From: Lentibacillus sediminis
GTDB taxonomy: Bacteria; Bacillota; Bacilli; Bacillales; Amphibacillaceae
Reading direction: 5' to 3'
Length of the DNA stretch: 54,902 bases
Assembly: GCF_002763455.1 (NCBI RefSeq)
Contig: NZ_NIXK01000015.1
Location: 1-54,902 of the forward strand
The translations under genes and the position numbers were made by a program. The notes beneath the pieces are model-generated. The model saw nothing but the letters and a program-made list of their open reading frames with translations. It was not told where the DNA came from and ran no database searches. How positions within the stretch are numbered: the first letter of the stretch is position 1; every line of letters begins with the position of its first letter. Positions 17,345 to 26,143 of this stretch are shown one piece after another.

Positions 17345-18145
17345 TTACTCGTTTATAATAAACCCCCTTACCAGTTTACCAAACATTTGCGGTTTTTCCA
17401 CGTGAATTGCATGTCCCGCTCCCTGGACGGTGTGCAGCTCAGCATTGGGAAAGCGGGCAGCCATTTGCTGGTTGACCCGAGCAAATTTATTGTCCAGCTC
17501 ACCTGCCAGCAGCAACACTGGGGTTTCAAACGCGGGGAGACTCTCCCACCAGGAAGGCTGTGCTCCAGTCCCCATCCCGCGGAGCGAACCGGCAAGCCCC
17601 TCTTCTGTCTGCGCCATCCGCTCCTCCCGCACTTGTTCCCTAACCGCTTGAGACAAGGCTTTTTGCGTGGAAAATAGCGGAATGGATTCCCAGTACTCGA
17701 CGAAAGCTGGTATACCTTCACGTTCGATTTTCCGGGCAAGTTTCTCATCCTTTTCCTGCCGCTCCAGCCGTTCCTGTTCATCGTCCAGACCCGGAGAGGC
17801 GCTTTCCAAAATGAGTGACTCAATCGCTCCCGGATAAATCATCGCAAACGACAGCGCCGTTCTGCCGCCCATCGAATAGCCGAGGAGATGGAAACGGTCC
17901 AGATTTAATGCCTTAAATAGATCGCCTAATTCCCGACAGCATTGTTCCATGGTGAGCCCATTGGGCGTTTGAGTTTTGCCATGTCCCGGCAAATCAACCG
18001 TGATAACCCGGAAGCCCTGCCCATGTGTTTTGCTGAAATCTTCCCATGTCCTGCTGCTGCCGGTAAACCCGTGCAACATAACAAGCGGAATTCCATCACC
18101 CGATTCCTCATACCAATACATGCTGTCATTAATCGAAACGTACAT
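17345..18145 (-). CDS. menH: SHCHC synthase-like alpha/beta hydrolase
   Basis: 266 residues from the ATG at 18145, preferred because GGAGG sits 7 nt upstream; a GTG at 18151 overlapping the menD stop codon is the alternative. Alpha/beta-hydrolase landmarks: [14 protein letters not shown] with the oxyanion loop near residue 25, the nucleophile elbow [10 protein letters not shown] near residue 90, and the catalytic His in [11 protein letters not shown] near residue 243. In menaquinone synthesis MenH removes pyruvate from SEPHCHC to give SHCHC. Close coupling to menD supports this role. Confidence 0.93.
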   Translation of the reverse strand: MYVSINDSMYWYEESGDGIPLVMLHGFTGSSRTWEDFSKTHGQGFRVITVDLPGHGKTQTPNGLTMEQCCRELGDLFKALNLDRFHLLGYSMGGRTALSFAMIYPGAIESLILESASPGLDDEQERLERQEKDEKLARKIEREGIPAFVEYWESIPLFSTQKALSQAVREQVREERMAQTEEGLAGSLRGMGTGAQPSWWESLPAFETPVLLLAGELDNKFARVNQQMAARFPNAELHTVQGAGHAIHVEKPQMFGKLVRGFIINE

Positions 18146-18147
18146 CC

Positions 18148-19875
18148 TCACACCTCCATGGAAAGCAAGTCCTGCTCAATCGCTTTCCACTTTTCCCGAT
18201 GCCACCGGACGTTTTCTTCCCGGTCGGTCTGCACTTCAATGACGGACAAACCAGCTGTTTCCTGCATCGCTTGCTTTAATTCTGCTGCGTTTTTCGCCAA
18301 AGTGTGAGTGCCGCCGTACATTTCCACCGCCTGTTTAAATTCGATATCAACAGGTGTGCCGAACAATTTCTCAAAATGCTGGTTTCCCTGCAGATGCGGC
18401 AAGAAGGAAAAAATTCCGCCTCCATTATTATTAATCAACAGAATCGTGATTGGGAGCTGATAATGCTTGGCAGCAAGCAGTCCATTCATATCATGGAAAA
18501 AAGATAAATCCCCCAGCAGCAGGATCACCCGCTTCCCCGCTGCTGCTGCGCCAAGCCCGCTGGAAATCATCCCGTCAATTCCGTTGGTTCCGCGGTTGGC
18601 AAGCACGGGAATATGTTTATCCGACGTGAGGAAAAAGCTGTCGAGATCACGCACTGCCATACTGTTGCCAACATACACGGTGCTTTCGTCCGGGGTCACT
18701 TCAAGCATCTCCCGGACTGCCGACCCTTCCGTCAGCGCAGGCTCGTTCTCTTTTTGCAAATGACCTACAGCAATCTTGTTCATTTCCTGCCAACTGCGCA
18801 GCCAATCTCCTGTCTCTTTTCCGGGAGTATCAGAAAGTCCCGCACACAAACTCGCGGGGTCGGCAAAAATATAGGACACCGCACTGCCGGTAGGTTCCCG
18901 GAAGCCGGTATCTGCCTCGACCACATAATGAGGTATGCTACGATGCTCTTTCACATAGAAAAGGTACGGCTTGGAAACAGGCATGGCACCAAAACGGATA
19001 ATGAAATCCGGCTGGAGTTTTCCTCGGATGTCCTGACTCCTTAGTATTGCATCATAACTTTCAATAATATGATCTTTTGCATGCCCGCCTCCCCGCAGCT
19101 GGGAAAGCGGATCAGCCAGAATCGGAAGTCCCCAAACGGCTGCGAATCGAGTTATTGCATCCGCTAATTTCTCATCCGGCTGCGGCCCACAGACAATCAG
19201 TCCTTTTTCCTTGCCTTGCAGCTGTTGAAAAAGTCGCTCCGTCTCCCGGTCAGGCAGTTGTTTCATACCATCCAGTACAGGATGGCGCGAACCGGATGTT
19301 GCGGGAGTGCTCCATAAATCAGGCAGCGAAAAATCCGGGTTTAGCGGTTCCCGGAATGGCAGATTCACATGAACCGGGCCAGGATTTCCCTCACCAGCCA
19401 TATAGACTGCCCGGACAGCTTTGCTTCTGGCATATTCCAGCATTTGCGGTGTGCTTTCAGGCAATGCCATTTCATGAAACCATTTTACATAATCACCGTA
19501 CAACTTGATTTGATCGATCGCCTGCGGGGCACCGACATCACGCAACTCATGCGGCCGATCAGCTGTCAGTACCACCAGCGGCACACGGCTGTGGGCGGCT
19601 TCGACAATTGCAGGAAAATAATTGGCGGCCGCGGTTCCGGATGTGCAAAGCAAGGCAACCGGACGATTGGATGCTTTGGCCAGTCCCAGCGCAAAAAAGG
19701 CGGCCGAACGCTCATCAAGAATCACCCACTCTTTAAGATCGGGGTGTTCCGTCATCATCAAAGCCATCGGAGTGGATCTCGATCCTGGGGAAATTACTGC
19801 ATCGGTCACCCCACTCTGCACGAGTTCATCGGTAAAATTGGCGGTATAGCGTGTTAAAGCCTCGGTATGACTCAT
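18148..19875 (-). CDS. menD: SEPHCHC synthase (thiamine-diphosphate enzyme)
   Basis: 575 residues, a typical length for MenD. It condenses isochorismate with 2-oxoglutarate using thiamine diphosphate and Mg2+. The N-terminal PYR domain contains DAVISPGSRSTPMAL and the glutamate in LDERSAAFFALG. The C-terminal PP domain carries LLGDLSFFHDMNGLL and INNNGGGIFSFLP, together the ThDP motif GDLS plus about 27 residues to NN. Its start codon overlaps the menF stop (ATGA), so the two are translationally coupled. Confidence 0.97.
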   Translation of the reverse strand: MSHTEALTRYTANFTDELVQSGVTDAVISPGSRSTPMALMMTEHPDLKEWVILDERSAAFFALGLAKASNRPVALLCTSGTAAANYFPAIVEAAHSRVPLVVLTADRPHELRDVGAPQAIDQIKLYGDYVKWFHEMALPESTPQMLEYARSKAVRAVYMAGEGNPGPVHVNLPFREPLNPDFSLPDLWSTPATSGSRHPVLDGMKQLPDRETERLFQQLQGKEKGLIVCGPQPDEKLADAITRFAAVWGLPILADPLSQLRGGGHAKDHIIESYDAILRSQDIRGKLQPDFIIRFGAMPVSKPYLFYVKEHRSIPHYVVEADTGFREPTGSAVSYIFADPASLCAGLSDTPGKETGDWLRSWQEMNKIAVGHLQKENEPALTEGSAVREMLEVTPDESTVYVGNSMAVRDLDSFFLTSDKHIPVLANRGTNGIDGMISSGLGAAAAGKRVILLLGDLSFFHDMNGLLAAKHYQLPITILLINNNGGGIFSFLPHLQGNQHFEKLFGTPVDIEFKQAVEMYGGTHTLAKNAAELKQAMQETAGLSVIEVQTDREENVRWHREKWKAIEQDLLSMEV

Positions 19876-21263
19876 CGTCCTTCTCCCATCACAGACAGCA
19901 TTGGCGTAAATTTAATATTGGTTTCCTCGTATTCTGCTTCCGGGTCCGAATCTTTGACAACCCCGCAGCCGGCAAATAACGACGCTTCGTCCCCCTGGAT
20001 TAGCCCGGAGCGGATCGCAACCGCAAACTCACCGTTGCCATTGCTGTCCAGCCAGCCGATCGGCGCCCCGTACCACCCTCTGTCAAGCTGCTCATGCTTG
20101 CGGATATAAGCCATGGACTCTTTGCGAGGCACTCCACCTAATGCGGGGGTTGGATGCAATTTGCCGATCACGTCAAAAATACTGTATGAGCTTTTTAGCG
20201 TTGCCGTTACTGGCGTGTACAGATGCTGCAGGTTCCTCAGCGGATAAATGACCGGCTCTTCCGGGATCATCACATCCTCACAATAGTCAAGCATTGCCTG
20301 CTTAATCATTTCCACGACAAACTTGTGCTCTTGCAGATTTTTTTCATCATGGAGCAGCTCATCGGCTATAGCTGCGTCCTCTTCCACTGTTTTTCCTCTC
20401 GGCGCAGTCCCGGCGAGACAGGTGGACAAAAGTTCACGGCTCTCCAGTTTCACCAGACGCTCTGGTGTTGCCCCGATAAAACAGTCCTCCCCTTTTTCAA
20501 ACGCAAAAATAAAGCTGTTTGACTGGGTCGCCAGCAATTTATCCAGCACACCGGCAATGTCAGCCTTCTTGTCGAATTTCAAACGCAGTTCCCGGGCAAG
20601 CACGATTTTTCCCGCCTGCTTGTTGGCAATATCTTCTGTCGTCTGCTTCACCAGCTGTTTCCAGGCGTCCGGTGCAATTTCTGTTTTTTTCTCGATGCTC
20701 ATTTTCTCTTCCGGGGTTGGATTATTGGCAAACAGTTCGCGTTCCCGTTTCTCCAGCTGGTTTGCCAACTGAAAAGGATGGTCACCGTATTTAACAAGAA
20801 AATTTGTGGTCAAATAACAGCTGTGTCCCCGTTTGGTCAGCATAAAAGCCGGCACCGTAAACTGGCTGGGCTGGAAATTTTTCCACAGAGCGGTTTTTTC
20901 TTTTTCCGGGTCAAAATCCATCCCGCCCATCGCGTTCAAACCTGTACCCGGCAGCTTGTACGGGTTATGGATGAGAGCATCTTCCATCAGCCGGTTCCAC
21001 TCGCGTTCTGTCTCCGCAAATGGAGAGCGCTCTGCTGTAATCTCCCAGGCATTGCCGACCCCTGTTATATAAAAATGATCCGCCGTACTTGTCCAGAATA
21101 TCCGGTTCTGGCCAAGGGTTTCCGCTTGCCGAAAAAAGGTAAGCGGATCAATGTCTGTGATTTCTTTTGTATAGCTGATCAGCTTCGTATCCCCTTCCGT
21201 CTCAAGATGGGAGATAGCTGTATTTATTAAATCCTGTATCGATGCTTGCTGTGTTTCAATCAT
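19872..21263 (-). CDS. menF: Isochorismate synthase
   Basis: 463 residues from the ATG at 21263 (MIETQQASIQ), preceded by GGAGGGAAACAG; the longer upstream reading lacks a ribosome binding site. Chorismate-binding enzyme: KIVLARELRLKFDKKADI near residue 220, ATPERLVKLESRELLSTCLAGT near residue 270, HPTPALGGVPRKESM near 375-390 and RGWYGAPIGW near 403. It converts chorismate to isochorismate, the first committed step of menaquinone synthesis. First gene of the leftward men group, divergent from menA. An isochorismate synthase for a siderophore is a less likely alternative because menD follows directly. Confidence 0.95.
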   Translation of the reverse strand: MIETQQASIQDLINTAISHLETEGDTKLISYTKEITDIDPLTFFRQAETLGQNRIFWTSTADHFYITGVGNAWEITAERSPFAETEREWNRLMEDALIHNPYKLPGTGLNAMGGMDFDPEKEKTALWKNFQPSQFTVPAFMLTKRGHSCYLTTNFLVKYGDHPFQLANQLEKRERELFANNPTPEEKMSIEKKTEIAPDAWKQLVKQTTEDIANKQAGKIVLARELRLKFDKKADIAGVLDKLLATQSNSFIFAFEKGEDCFIGATPERLVKLESRELLSTCLAGTAPRGKTVEEDAAIADELLHDEKNLQEHKFVVEMIKQAMLDYCEDVMIPEEPVIYPLRNLQHLYTPVTATLKSSYSIFDVIGKLHPTPALGGVPRKESMAYIRKHEQLDRGWYGAPIGWLDSNGNGEFAVAIRSGLIQGDEASLFAGCGVVKDSDPEAEYEETNIKFTPMLSVMGEGR

Positions 21264-21308
21264 CTGTTTCCCTCCGTTACCACACACGTTCACATACTTC
21301 CATAGTCT

Positions 21309-21337
21309 ATTTTATTCTCTTTTTCGCCGTTTCTCAA
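21309..21337 (-). promoter_or_regulatory. Candidate menF promoter
   Basis: TTGAGA (21332-21337) and TAAAAT (21309-21314) on the minus strand, spacer 17, about 46 nt upstream of the start codon. Confidence 0.65.
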
Positions 21338-21391
21338 GAAAAGCAGATATTTCCCCGGGAATAGCGGCTTTTAAGCAGGTAACACCCTCCA

Positions 21392-21420
21392 TTGACACCC
21401 TTCAACAATTTCCTTACTAT
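21392..21420 (+). promoter_or_regulatory. menA promoter
   Basis: TTGACA (21392-21397) and TACTAT (21415-21420), spacer 17, 38 nt before the menA start codon. Confidence 0.8.
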
Positions 21421-21457
21421 AAATGGGTAGAGAACTATTTCAGGGAGAGAAATTACG

Positions 21458-22393
21458 ATGCAAACAGCAGATAAAGTAAATGTCAAACAGGCATTAAATG
21501 AAAGAGAAGGATTTCAGGTCTGGTGGAGACTGTTGCGACCGCACACATTAACCGCTTCGTTCGTCCCCGTGTTTGTCGGCTCCATGCTGGCATTTGCAGA
21601 AGGATCTATCCAGCCATTATTATTTTTGGCGATGCTCGTGGCTTCCATTTTAATCCAAGCAGCCACCAATATGTTTAATGAGTATTATGACTTTACCCGC
21701 GGCCTGGACACCGAGGATTCAGTCGGCATTGGCGGCACAATCGTCCGGGATGGGATTCAGCCAAAAACGGTGCTCGGACTGGCTCTCAGTTTTTTCGGAA
21801 TCGCCATGCTGCTCGGCGTATACATCTGTCTGCAGTCCAGCTGGTGGATTGCCGTGATTGGTTTAGTATGCATGCTTTTCGGCTATTTATATACAGGAGG
21901 ACCTTACCCGATTGCCTACACGCCATTCGGTGAGTTGTTTTCCGGATTTTTTATGGGAACGGTGATTGTCGGCATCAGTTATTTCATCCAAACCGGTGCG
22001 CTGACTTCTGAAGCGGTCTTGATCTCACTGCCGGTCGCCATTTTCATTGGTGGGATTATGATGTCCAACAATATCCGGGATCTGGAAGGCGACAAAAAGA
22101 ACGGCCGGCACACGATCGCGATTTTACTGGGCCAAAAGAATGCCGTACGTTTTCTTGCCGGTCTTTTCATCAGTGCCTATCTTATCACCGCTATCCTGAT
22201 CGTGACAGGGGTTTTGCCATTATGGTCGATTATTGTTTTTCTTAGTGCAGGCAAGGCAGCAGAAGTGATTCGAAAATTCCGCGGCAAAACCTCCCCGCTT
22301 GAAATGATGCCGGCAATGGCAGCAACCGGGAAAACAAACACAATCTACGGCATGCTGCTGGGACTGTCACTTTTAATTAGCGGGCTGTTTTAG
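21458..22393 (+). CDS. menA: 1,4-dihydroxy-2-naphthoate polyprenyltransferase
   Basis: 311 residues, an integral membrane UbiA-family prenyltransferase with about eight or nine hydrophobic helices. The two Asp-rich motifs are NMFNEYYDFTRGLDTED (about residues 71-87) and NNIRDLEGDKKNGRHT (about residues 206-221), which bind prenyl diphosphate through Mg2+. It attaches the isoprenoid tail to DHNA to give demethylmenaquinone. Start preceded by GGGAGAG. Divergent from menF and followed after 21 nt by a thioesterase that fits the preceding pathway step. Confidence 0.95.
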   Translation: MQTADKVNVKQALNEREGFQVWWRLLRPHTLTASFVPVFVGSMLAFAEGSIQPLLFLAMLVASILIQAATNMFNEYYDFTRGLDTEDSVGIGGTIVRDGIQPKTVLGLALSFFGIAMLLGVYICLQSSWWIAVIGLVCMLFGYLYTGGPYPIAYTPFGELFSGFFMGTVIVGISYFIQTGALTSEAVLISLPVAIFIGGIMMSNNIRDLEGDKKNGRHTIAILLGQKNAVRFLAGLFISAYLITAILIVTGVLPLWSIIVFLSAGKAAEVIRKFRGKTSPLEMMPAMAATGKTNTIYGMLLGLSLLISGLF

Positions 22394-22414
22394 ACGTGCA
22401 GGGGGTCGGTAATA

Positions 22415-22798
22415 ATGGAAAACACCTTAATGGAAGCACTTGGAATCGAAGTACAGTCACTGGATAAAAGTGAGGTCATCCTCACGATGCCAGTGGATAA
22501 GCGCACCCATCAGCCATTCGGTTTTCTGCATGGCGGTGCGAGTGTGGCACTGGCAGAAACAGCAGCGAGTGTTGGCGCCGCCCAGCATGTGGATACAAGT
22601 AAACAGAGTGTTTTCGGAATAGAAATCAATGCCAACCATATGAAGAGCAAACGCTCCGGTATAGTTACAGCCCGGGGAGTACCGCTCCATGTTGGGAGAA
22701 CAACGATGGTATGGGAAATCAAGATCGTGGATGAAGCGGAAAATCTGATCTGCATCTCCAGATGTACCATTGGCGTTGTGACGAGGAAGGATAAATAG
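22415..22798 (+). CDS. Hotdog-fold thioesterase, probable DHNA-CoA hydrolase
   Basis: 127 residues, PaaI/YdiI-like. The family motif HQPFGFLHGGASVALAET is near residues 29-46, with the conserved Glu in ALAET as likely catalytic base, and NANHMKS near residue 69 completes the pattern. Members such as E. coli MenI (YdiI) hydrolyse 1,4-dihydroxy-2-naphthoyl-CoA, the step between MenB and MenA. Its place 21 nt after menA strongly suggests that role here, but the family also includes phenylacetyl-CoA and 4-hydroxybenzoyl-CoA thioesterases. Cytoplasmic. Confidence 0.85.
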   Translation: MENTLMEALGIEVQSLDKSEVILTMPVDKRTHQPFGFLHGGASVALAETAASVGAAQHVDTSKQSVFGIEINANHMKSKRSGIVTARGVPLHVGRTTMVWEIKIVDEAENLICISRCTIGVVTRKDK

Positions 22799-22814
22799 CA
22801 GGAAGGAGATTTCG

Positions 22815-23174
22815 ATGGATACACACCTAAACAAGGAACAGCTGAAATCTTTTAAAGAACAGCTTTTGCAATTAAAAAAAGAAAACGAAACAAAAATCGA
22901 AGCCAATCAGGAAGAATCTCCAAATGAATCTGTTGAAGAACTCGCCGACTACGACAACCATCCCGGCGACATGGGAACAGAACAGTTCGAACAGGAACGC
23001 GACGCAGGACTTGATCTCATGCGGCAGGAGCGTCTGGACGATATTAACGATGCATTGGAAAAAATAGAAAACGGCACGTACGGATTAAGCGAAAAATCCG
23101 GCAAGCCGATCCCGACAGAACGACTGGAAGTTCAACCTACTGCCCGGAATCTTGTGGAGGAAGAGGAAGAATAA
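22815..23174 (+). CDS. TraR/DksA-family protein without zinc-finger cysteines (YteA-like)
   Basis: 119 residues starting at an ATG after AGGAAGGAGATTTCG. The N-terminal half is a charged helical hairpin. The middle ELADYDNHPGDMGTEQFEQE matches YteA-type proteins, and ENGTYGLSEKSGKPIPTERLEVQPTA corresponds to the DksA/TraR zinc-finger region. All cysteines are missing; the protein contains none at all, and it ends in an acidic tail. It may still bind RNA polymerase through the coiled-coil, but zinc binding is excluded. Likely cotranscribed with menA and the thioesterase, ending at a strong terminator. Confidence 0.85.
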   Translation: MDTHLNKEQLKSFKEQLLQLKKENETKIEANQEESPNESVEELADYDNHPGDMGTEQFEQERDAGLDLMRQERLDDINDALEKIENGTYGLSEKSGKPIPTERLEVQPTARNLVEEEEE

Positions 23175-23180
23175 ATGTGT

Positions 23181-23212
23181 AAAGCCGCCCTGTTTGCAGG
23201 GGCGGCTTTTTT
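23181..23212 (+). terminator. Terminator after the DksA-like gene
   Basis: AAAGCCGCCC and GGGCGGCTTT form the stem, followed by TTTT. Confidence 0.9.
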
Positions 23213-23316
23213 CGATGGCTTTATTGGAAGCGTGCACGTGTGCCCTGCGGGGTTCGCTCTCGGGTTGATATTTCTTCGCCACCAGTCGATATCCCCAGCG
23301 TTCCTTCTCAACAAAA

Positions 23317-23341
23317 AAACCGCCCCATCTAAGGAACGGTC
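23317..23341 (-). terminator. Terminator of ribU
   Basis: Minus-strand GGACCG ... CGGTTTTTTTG: a short hairpin with a seven-T tract 11 nt beyond the ribU stop codon. Confidence 0.65.
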
Positions 23342-23351
23342 CTCATCTATA

Positions 23352-23936
23352 CTATGCCGCAAATTTCTCCTGTTTCTGTTCAATCCATACCCGCATTTTA
23401 ATAAACAGCGGCACGAACAACAGGCCAATGACAATGCCTTTTATCATATTAAATGGCAGAACACCCGCTATGACGGCAATCCACATGGCTTGAGCCGACA
23501 TATCCCAGCCCATGAACCAGGAATATGCAGGAAGGATAAATAAATAGTTGAGCACACTCATGCCCACTGCCATGATCACAGTGCCTGTCACCAAGCCTGA
23601 GACGACGCTTTTCACACCTTTAAACCGGTGGTACAGCATCGATACGGGGACGACAAACATCACGCCGGCCAGGAAATTGGCTGCCACGCCAATTGGGTCG
23701 CCCGCTCCGGAAATAAGCAGATACAGGGCATTTTTTATTCCTACGACGACCACCCCTGCCATTGGTGAAAACACCAGGGATGCCATCAATGCCGGGATAT
23801 CACTGAAATCAATTTTCAGATAGGCAGGCAGAAACGGCAGTGGAAAATTCAAGAAAAACAGCACCAGGGAAATAGTCACCATTAATGCCAAGATAATTAA
23901 TTTCAATAAACTTGATGATTGATTTGTTTTCATCAT
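23352..23936 (-). CDS. ribU: Riboflavin ECF transporter substrate-binding component
   Basis: 194 residues, six hydrophobic helices, an S-component of energy-coupling factor transporters. The first helix is followed by LKIDFSDIPALMASLVFSP, a segment typical of RibU (YpaA/FmnP), and the second half contains GIKNALYLLISGAGDP with a charged contact for riboflavin. Transport needs the shared EcfAA'T module, not in this window. Start follows GGGAGGAACAAG. The FMN riboswitch in its leader is independent evidence for riboflavin as the substrate. Confidence 0.95.
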   Translation of the reverse strand: MMKTNQSSSLLKLIILALMVTISLVLFFLNFPLPFLPAYLKIDFSDIPALMASLVFSPMAGVVVVGIKNALYLLISGAGDPIGVAANFLAGVMFVVPVSMLYHRFKGVKSVVSGLVTGTVIMAVGMSVLNYLFILPAYSWFMGWDMSAQAMWIAVIAGVLPFNMIKGIVIGLLFVPLFIKMRVWIEQKQEKFAA

Positions 23937-24007
23937 CTTGTTCCTCCCTCATCTTTTCGATTCCACTCTCGTGCCGATGAAGGATGAGCCCTCATGAAAA
24001 TACAAAA

Positions 24008-24033
24008 ACCCTAAAGCTGCGGAGCTTTAGGGT
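24008..24033 (-). terminator. Riboswitch-controlled terminator before ribU
   Basis: ACCCTAAAGCT/AGCTTTAGGGT, an 11-bp stem with a 4-nt loop, followed on the minus strand by TTTTTG. It is the expression platform of the FMN riboswitch. Confidence 0.92.
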
Positions 24034-24094
24034 TGGTTGTCGATTGATTTCACAAGGAATAAGCAGGTGCTTCTATGCACCAGCCATACTCGAC

Positions 24095-24238
24095 ATCTTC
24101 TCCCATCCAGACTGTAACTGTCGGTTCCGGACTTACACCGGATCCACCGCTCAGGGGCTATTGCCTCCTCACGGGTCACGGACTTAAAGCAGCATTGCTT
24201 CTTACCGTCGGTCGGGAATTTCACCCTGCCCCGAAGAT
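24095..24238 (-). promoter_or_regulatory. FMN riboswitch (RFN element)
   Basis: On the minus strand it opens with ATCTTCGGGGCAGGGTGAAA, continues with TCCCGACCGACGGT, AGTCCGTGACCC, GGTGGATCCGGTGTAAGTCC and closes with AGTCTGGATGGGAGAAGAT, pairing ATCTTC with GAAGAT. These are the conserved RFN segments in order. With FMN bound, the downstream terminator should form and shut off ribU. A promoter with TATACT lies just upstream, near 24270. Confidence 0.97.
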
Positions 24239-24318
24239 TGGAATCGAATTATTTATTTTCTTAAGTATACATGATGTGTTTTCCATTGAAAAGAGTTATG
24301 CTCAAAAATTTCCCTCCA

Positions 24319-25374
24319 TCAATCTTCCAACGGATTCAGACTTTCCTTCCCGCTCAGGTCGCTGATCATTGTCACGAGCAGTTCAATCTCTTCATCGATA
24401 TCCTCAAAGCTTGCCGTTTCCACCGGTGAATGCATATAGCGGAGCGGCAATGATACAAGTGAAACCGGCACTCCCCGGCCGGTGAGGCGCATCCGATCCG
24501 CGTCTGTTCCGGTCATTCGCGGTGTTAATTCATATTGCACCTGCATTTCCAGTTTTTTCGCGGCTTTTTCCAGCAGCTGATTGATCTTGAGATTGATCGG
24601 CGCACCTTTGGCCAAAACCGGACCGCCTTCCAGCCGCACGTCGCCATGTTTATTTTTATTCACACCCGGATAATCGGTAGCAAACGTTACATCACAGGCA
24701 ATCGCCATGGTTGGGTTAACTCCAGCTGCAGCGAAATAAGCGCCGCCCAAGTTGGTCTCTTCATTTACCGTGCTTGCTGCATAAACACCGACATTGCAGC
24801 CTTTTTCCGCTAGCCGTTTCAGCACCTCTGCAACGATAAACGCCCCCGTGCGATTGTCCAGGCCGCGGCCTGCTATGTAGCGTTCCTGCAACATTTCCGG
24901 TTCTGTTTTGTAGACGGCCAGGTCGCCGATTTGCACATGTTCCTCCGCCTCTTCCTTTGTCTTATAGCCGACGTCGATAAATAAATCTTCCAGCCCGAAG
25001 TCCTCTTTCAATCCGCCATGATGCTGCGCGTTGACACCGATTACACCAGTAACTGTTTTCTGAAATCCGAGTACGGTCACCTTCATGCCGACCGCTGCTT
25101 TGGGGTTGATGCCGCCCATTTTATCAAAATGCAAAAAGCCGATTTCATCTATTCGATTGATCACCAGAGCGATCTCGTCACAGTGCCCTGCCAAAAGGAC
25201 TTTAAATGGAGCCTCCGGATTAAGTATTCCAATGGCATTTCCTGCATTGTCGGTCCGGATCTCATCCGCAAAATCTTTTACATAACTGATCCATTTCTTT
25301 TGAATAACCATCTCATTGCTCGACGGAGACGGAGTTTGCAGCAATTCCTGCAAAAAATCCTGATTCGCCTTCAT
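24319..25374 (-). CDS. M42 family metallo-aminopeptidase
   Basis: 351 residues, cytoplasmic dizinc aminopeptidase of the M42 family (YtoP/YsdC/FrvX type). Metal ligands and catalytic residues are visible: LLAGHCDEIA (His and Asp, near residues 65-74), GRGLDNRTGAF near residue 180, the catalytic EETNLGGAY near residue 216, AIACDVTFA near residue 240, and MHSPVETASFED at the C-terminus. Start after GAAGGAGGAAGACG. It is divergent from the thioredoxin-like gene, an order related to B. subtilis ytoP/ytpP. Confidence 0.93.
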   Translation of the reverse strand: MKANQDFLQELLQTPSPSSNEMVIQKKWISYVKDFADEIRTDNAGNAIGILNPEAPFKVLLAGHCDEIALVINRIDEIGFLHFDKMGGINPKAAVGMKVTVLGFQKTVTGVIGVNAQHHGGLKEDFGLEDLFIDVGYKTKEEAEEHVQIGDLAVYKTEPEMLQERYIAGRGLDNRTGAFIVAEVLKRLAEKGCNVGVYAASTVNEETNLGGAYFAAAGVNPTMAIACDVTFATDYPGVNKNKHGDVRLEGGPVLAKGAPINLKINQLLEKAAKKLEMQVQYELTPRMTGTDADRMRLTGRGVPVSLVSLPLRYMHSPVETASFEDIDEEIELLVTMISDLSGKESLNPLED

Positions 25375-25493
25375 TTGCGTCTTCCTCCTTCATCTGTTTC
25401 TGTCCCAATCATAGCAGATTTCCCGGCCAAGGGCACTTCAGTTTACGGCACTCTCATTTAAGGGTAAACTTTTTTATAAAAGGAGTTGTTTAG

Positions 25494-26051
25494 ATGGAAT
25501 TAAATCAATGGTTTGAAAAAGGCATGTCGCCTGATACATACATCGAGTCAATGGAGAAGCATAAGGAAAATCTGCTGTACGTCTATGATCATTTTTCTCT
25601 TCCTGAAGGAGAGGAGAAGTTTGTTCAGAAGCTGAGCGAGGAAAAACTGCGGGCAATTGTGCTGACAGAGGACTGGTGTGGCGATGCGATGATGAATGTG
25701 CCAATTTTATTCCGGCTCGCCGAAGCAGCAGGTATTGAAGTAAGCCTGCTGGAACGGGACAAAAACCTGGAATTGATGGATCAGTACTTGACCAACGGCA
25801 AATCCCGCTCGATTCCAATTTTTGTTTTTATCGATGAAAATGGCAAAGAAACGGCCAAATGGGGGCCGCGCGCACCTCAAGTACAAGAGATGGTCGATGA
25901 GTCGCGGAAGAACCTGCCGGAAAAAGACGCGGAGGATTACAAAGAAAAATTCCAGGAAATGCTCCTGTTTATGACCAAGTCTTTCCGTGACAACCGGGAT
26001 TTCTGGGATGCGACTTACAATGATATAAAACAAACGTTGGAAAATCGCTAA
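25494..26051 (+). CDS. Thioredoxin-fold protein with a single-cysteine WCGD site
   Basis: 185 residues from the ATG after AAAAGGAGTTGTTTAG. The thioredoxin fold is evident from the beta-strand AIVLTEDWCGDAMMNVP near residues 54-70 and SRSIPIFVFIDENGKE near residues 103-118, the cis-Pro loop. Instead of CxxC the active site is WCGDAMM, so only one Cys is present; this is usual for this small family, which is longer than classical thioredoxin and has a helical C-terminal tail. The function is unknown; a thiol-dependent reductase or bacillithiol-linked protein is possible. Ends at a terminator. Confidence 0.82.
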   Translation: MELNQWFEKGMSPDTYIESMEKHKENLLYVYDHFSLPEGEEKFVQKLSEEKLRAIVLTEDWCGDAMMNVPILFRLAEAAGIEVSLLERDKNLELMDQYLTNGKSRSIPIFVFIDENGKETAKWGPRAPQVQEMVDESRKNLPEKDAEDYKEKFQEMLLFMTKSFRDNRDFWDATYNDIKQTLENR

Positions 26052-26065
26052 ATGGTAATACCGCA

Positions 26066-26094
26066 AAAGCTGACACCACGGTGTCGGCTTTTTG
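26066..26094 (+). terminator. Terminator after the thioredoxin-like gene
   Basis: AAGCTGACACC and GGTGTCGGCTT followed by TTT. Confidence 0.85.
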
Positions 26095-26143
26095 TATAGG
26101 ATAGGCTTCATCCAGCCAACCTATGGAAAAAAGGTTGAGGCTG

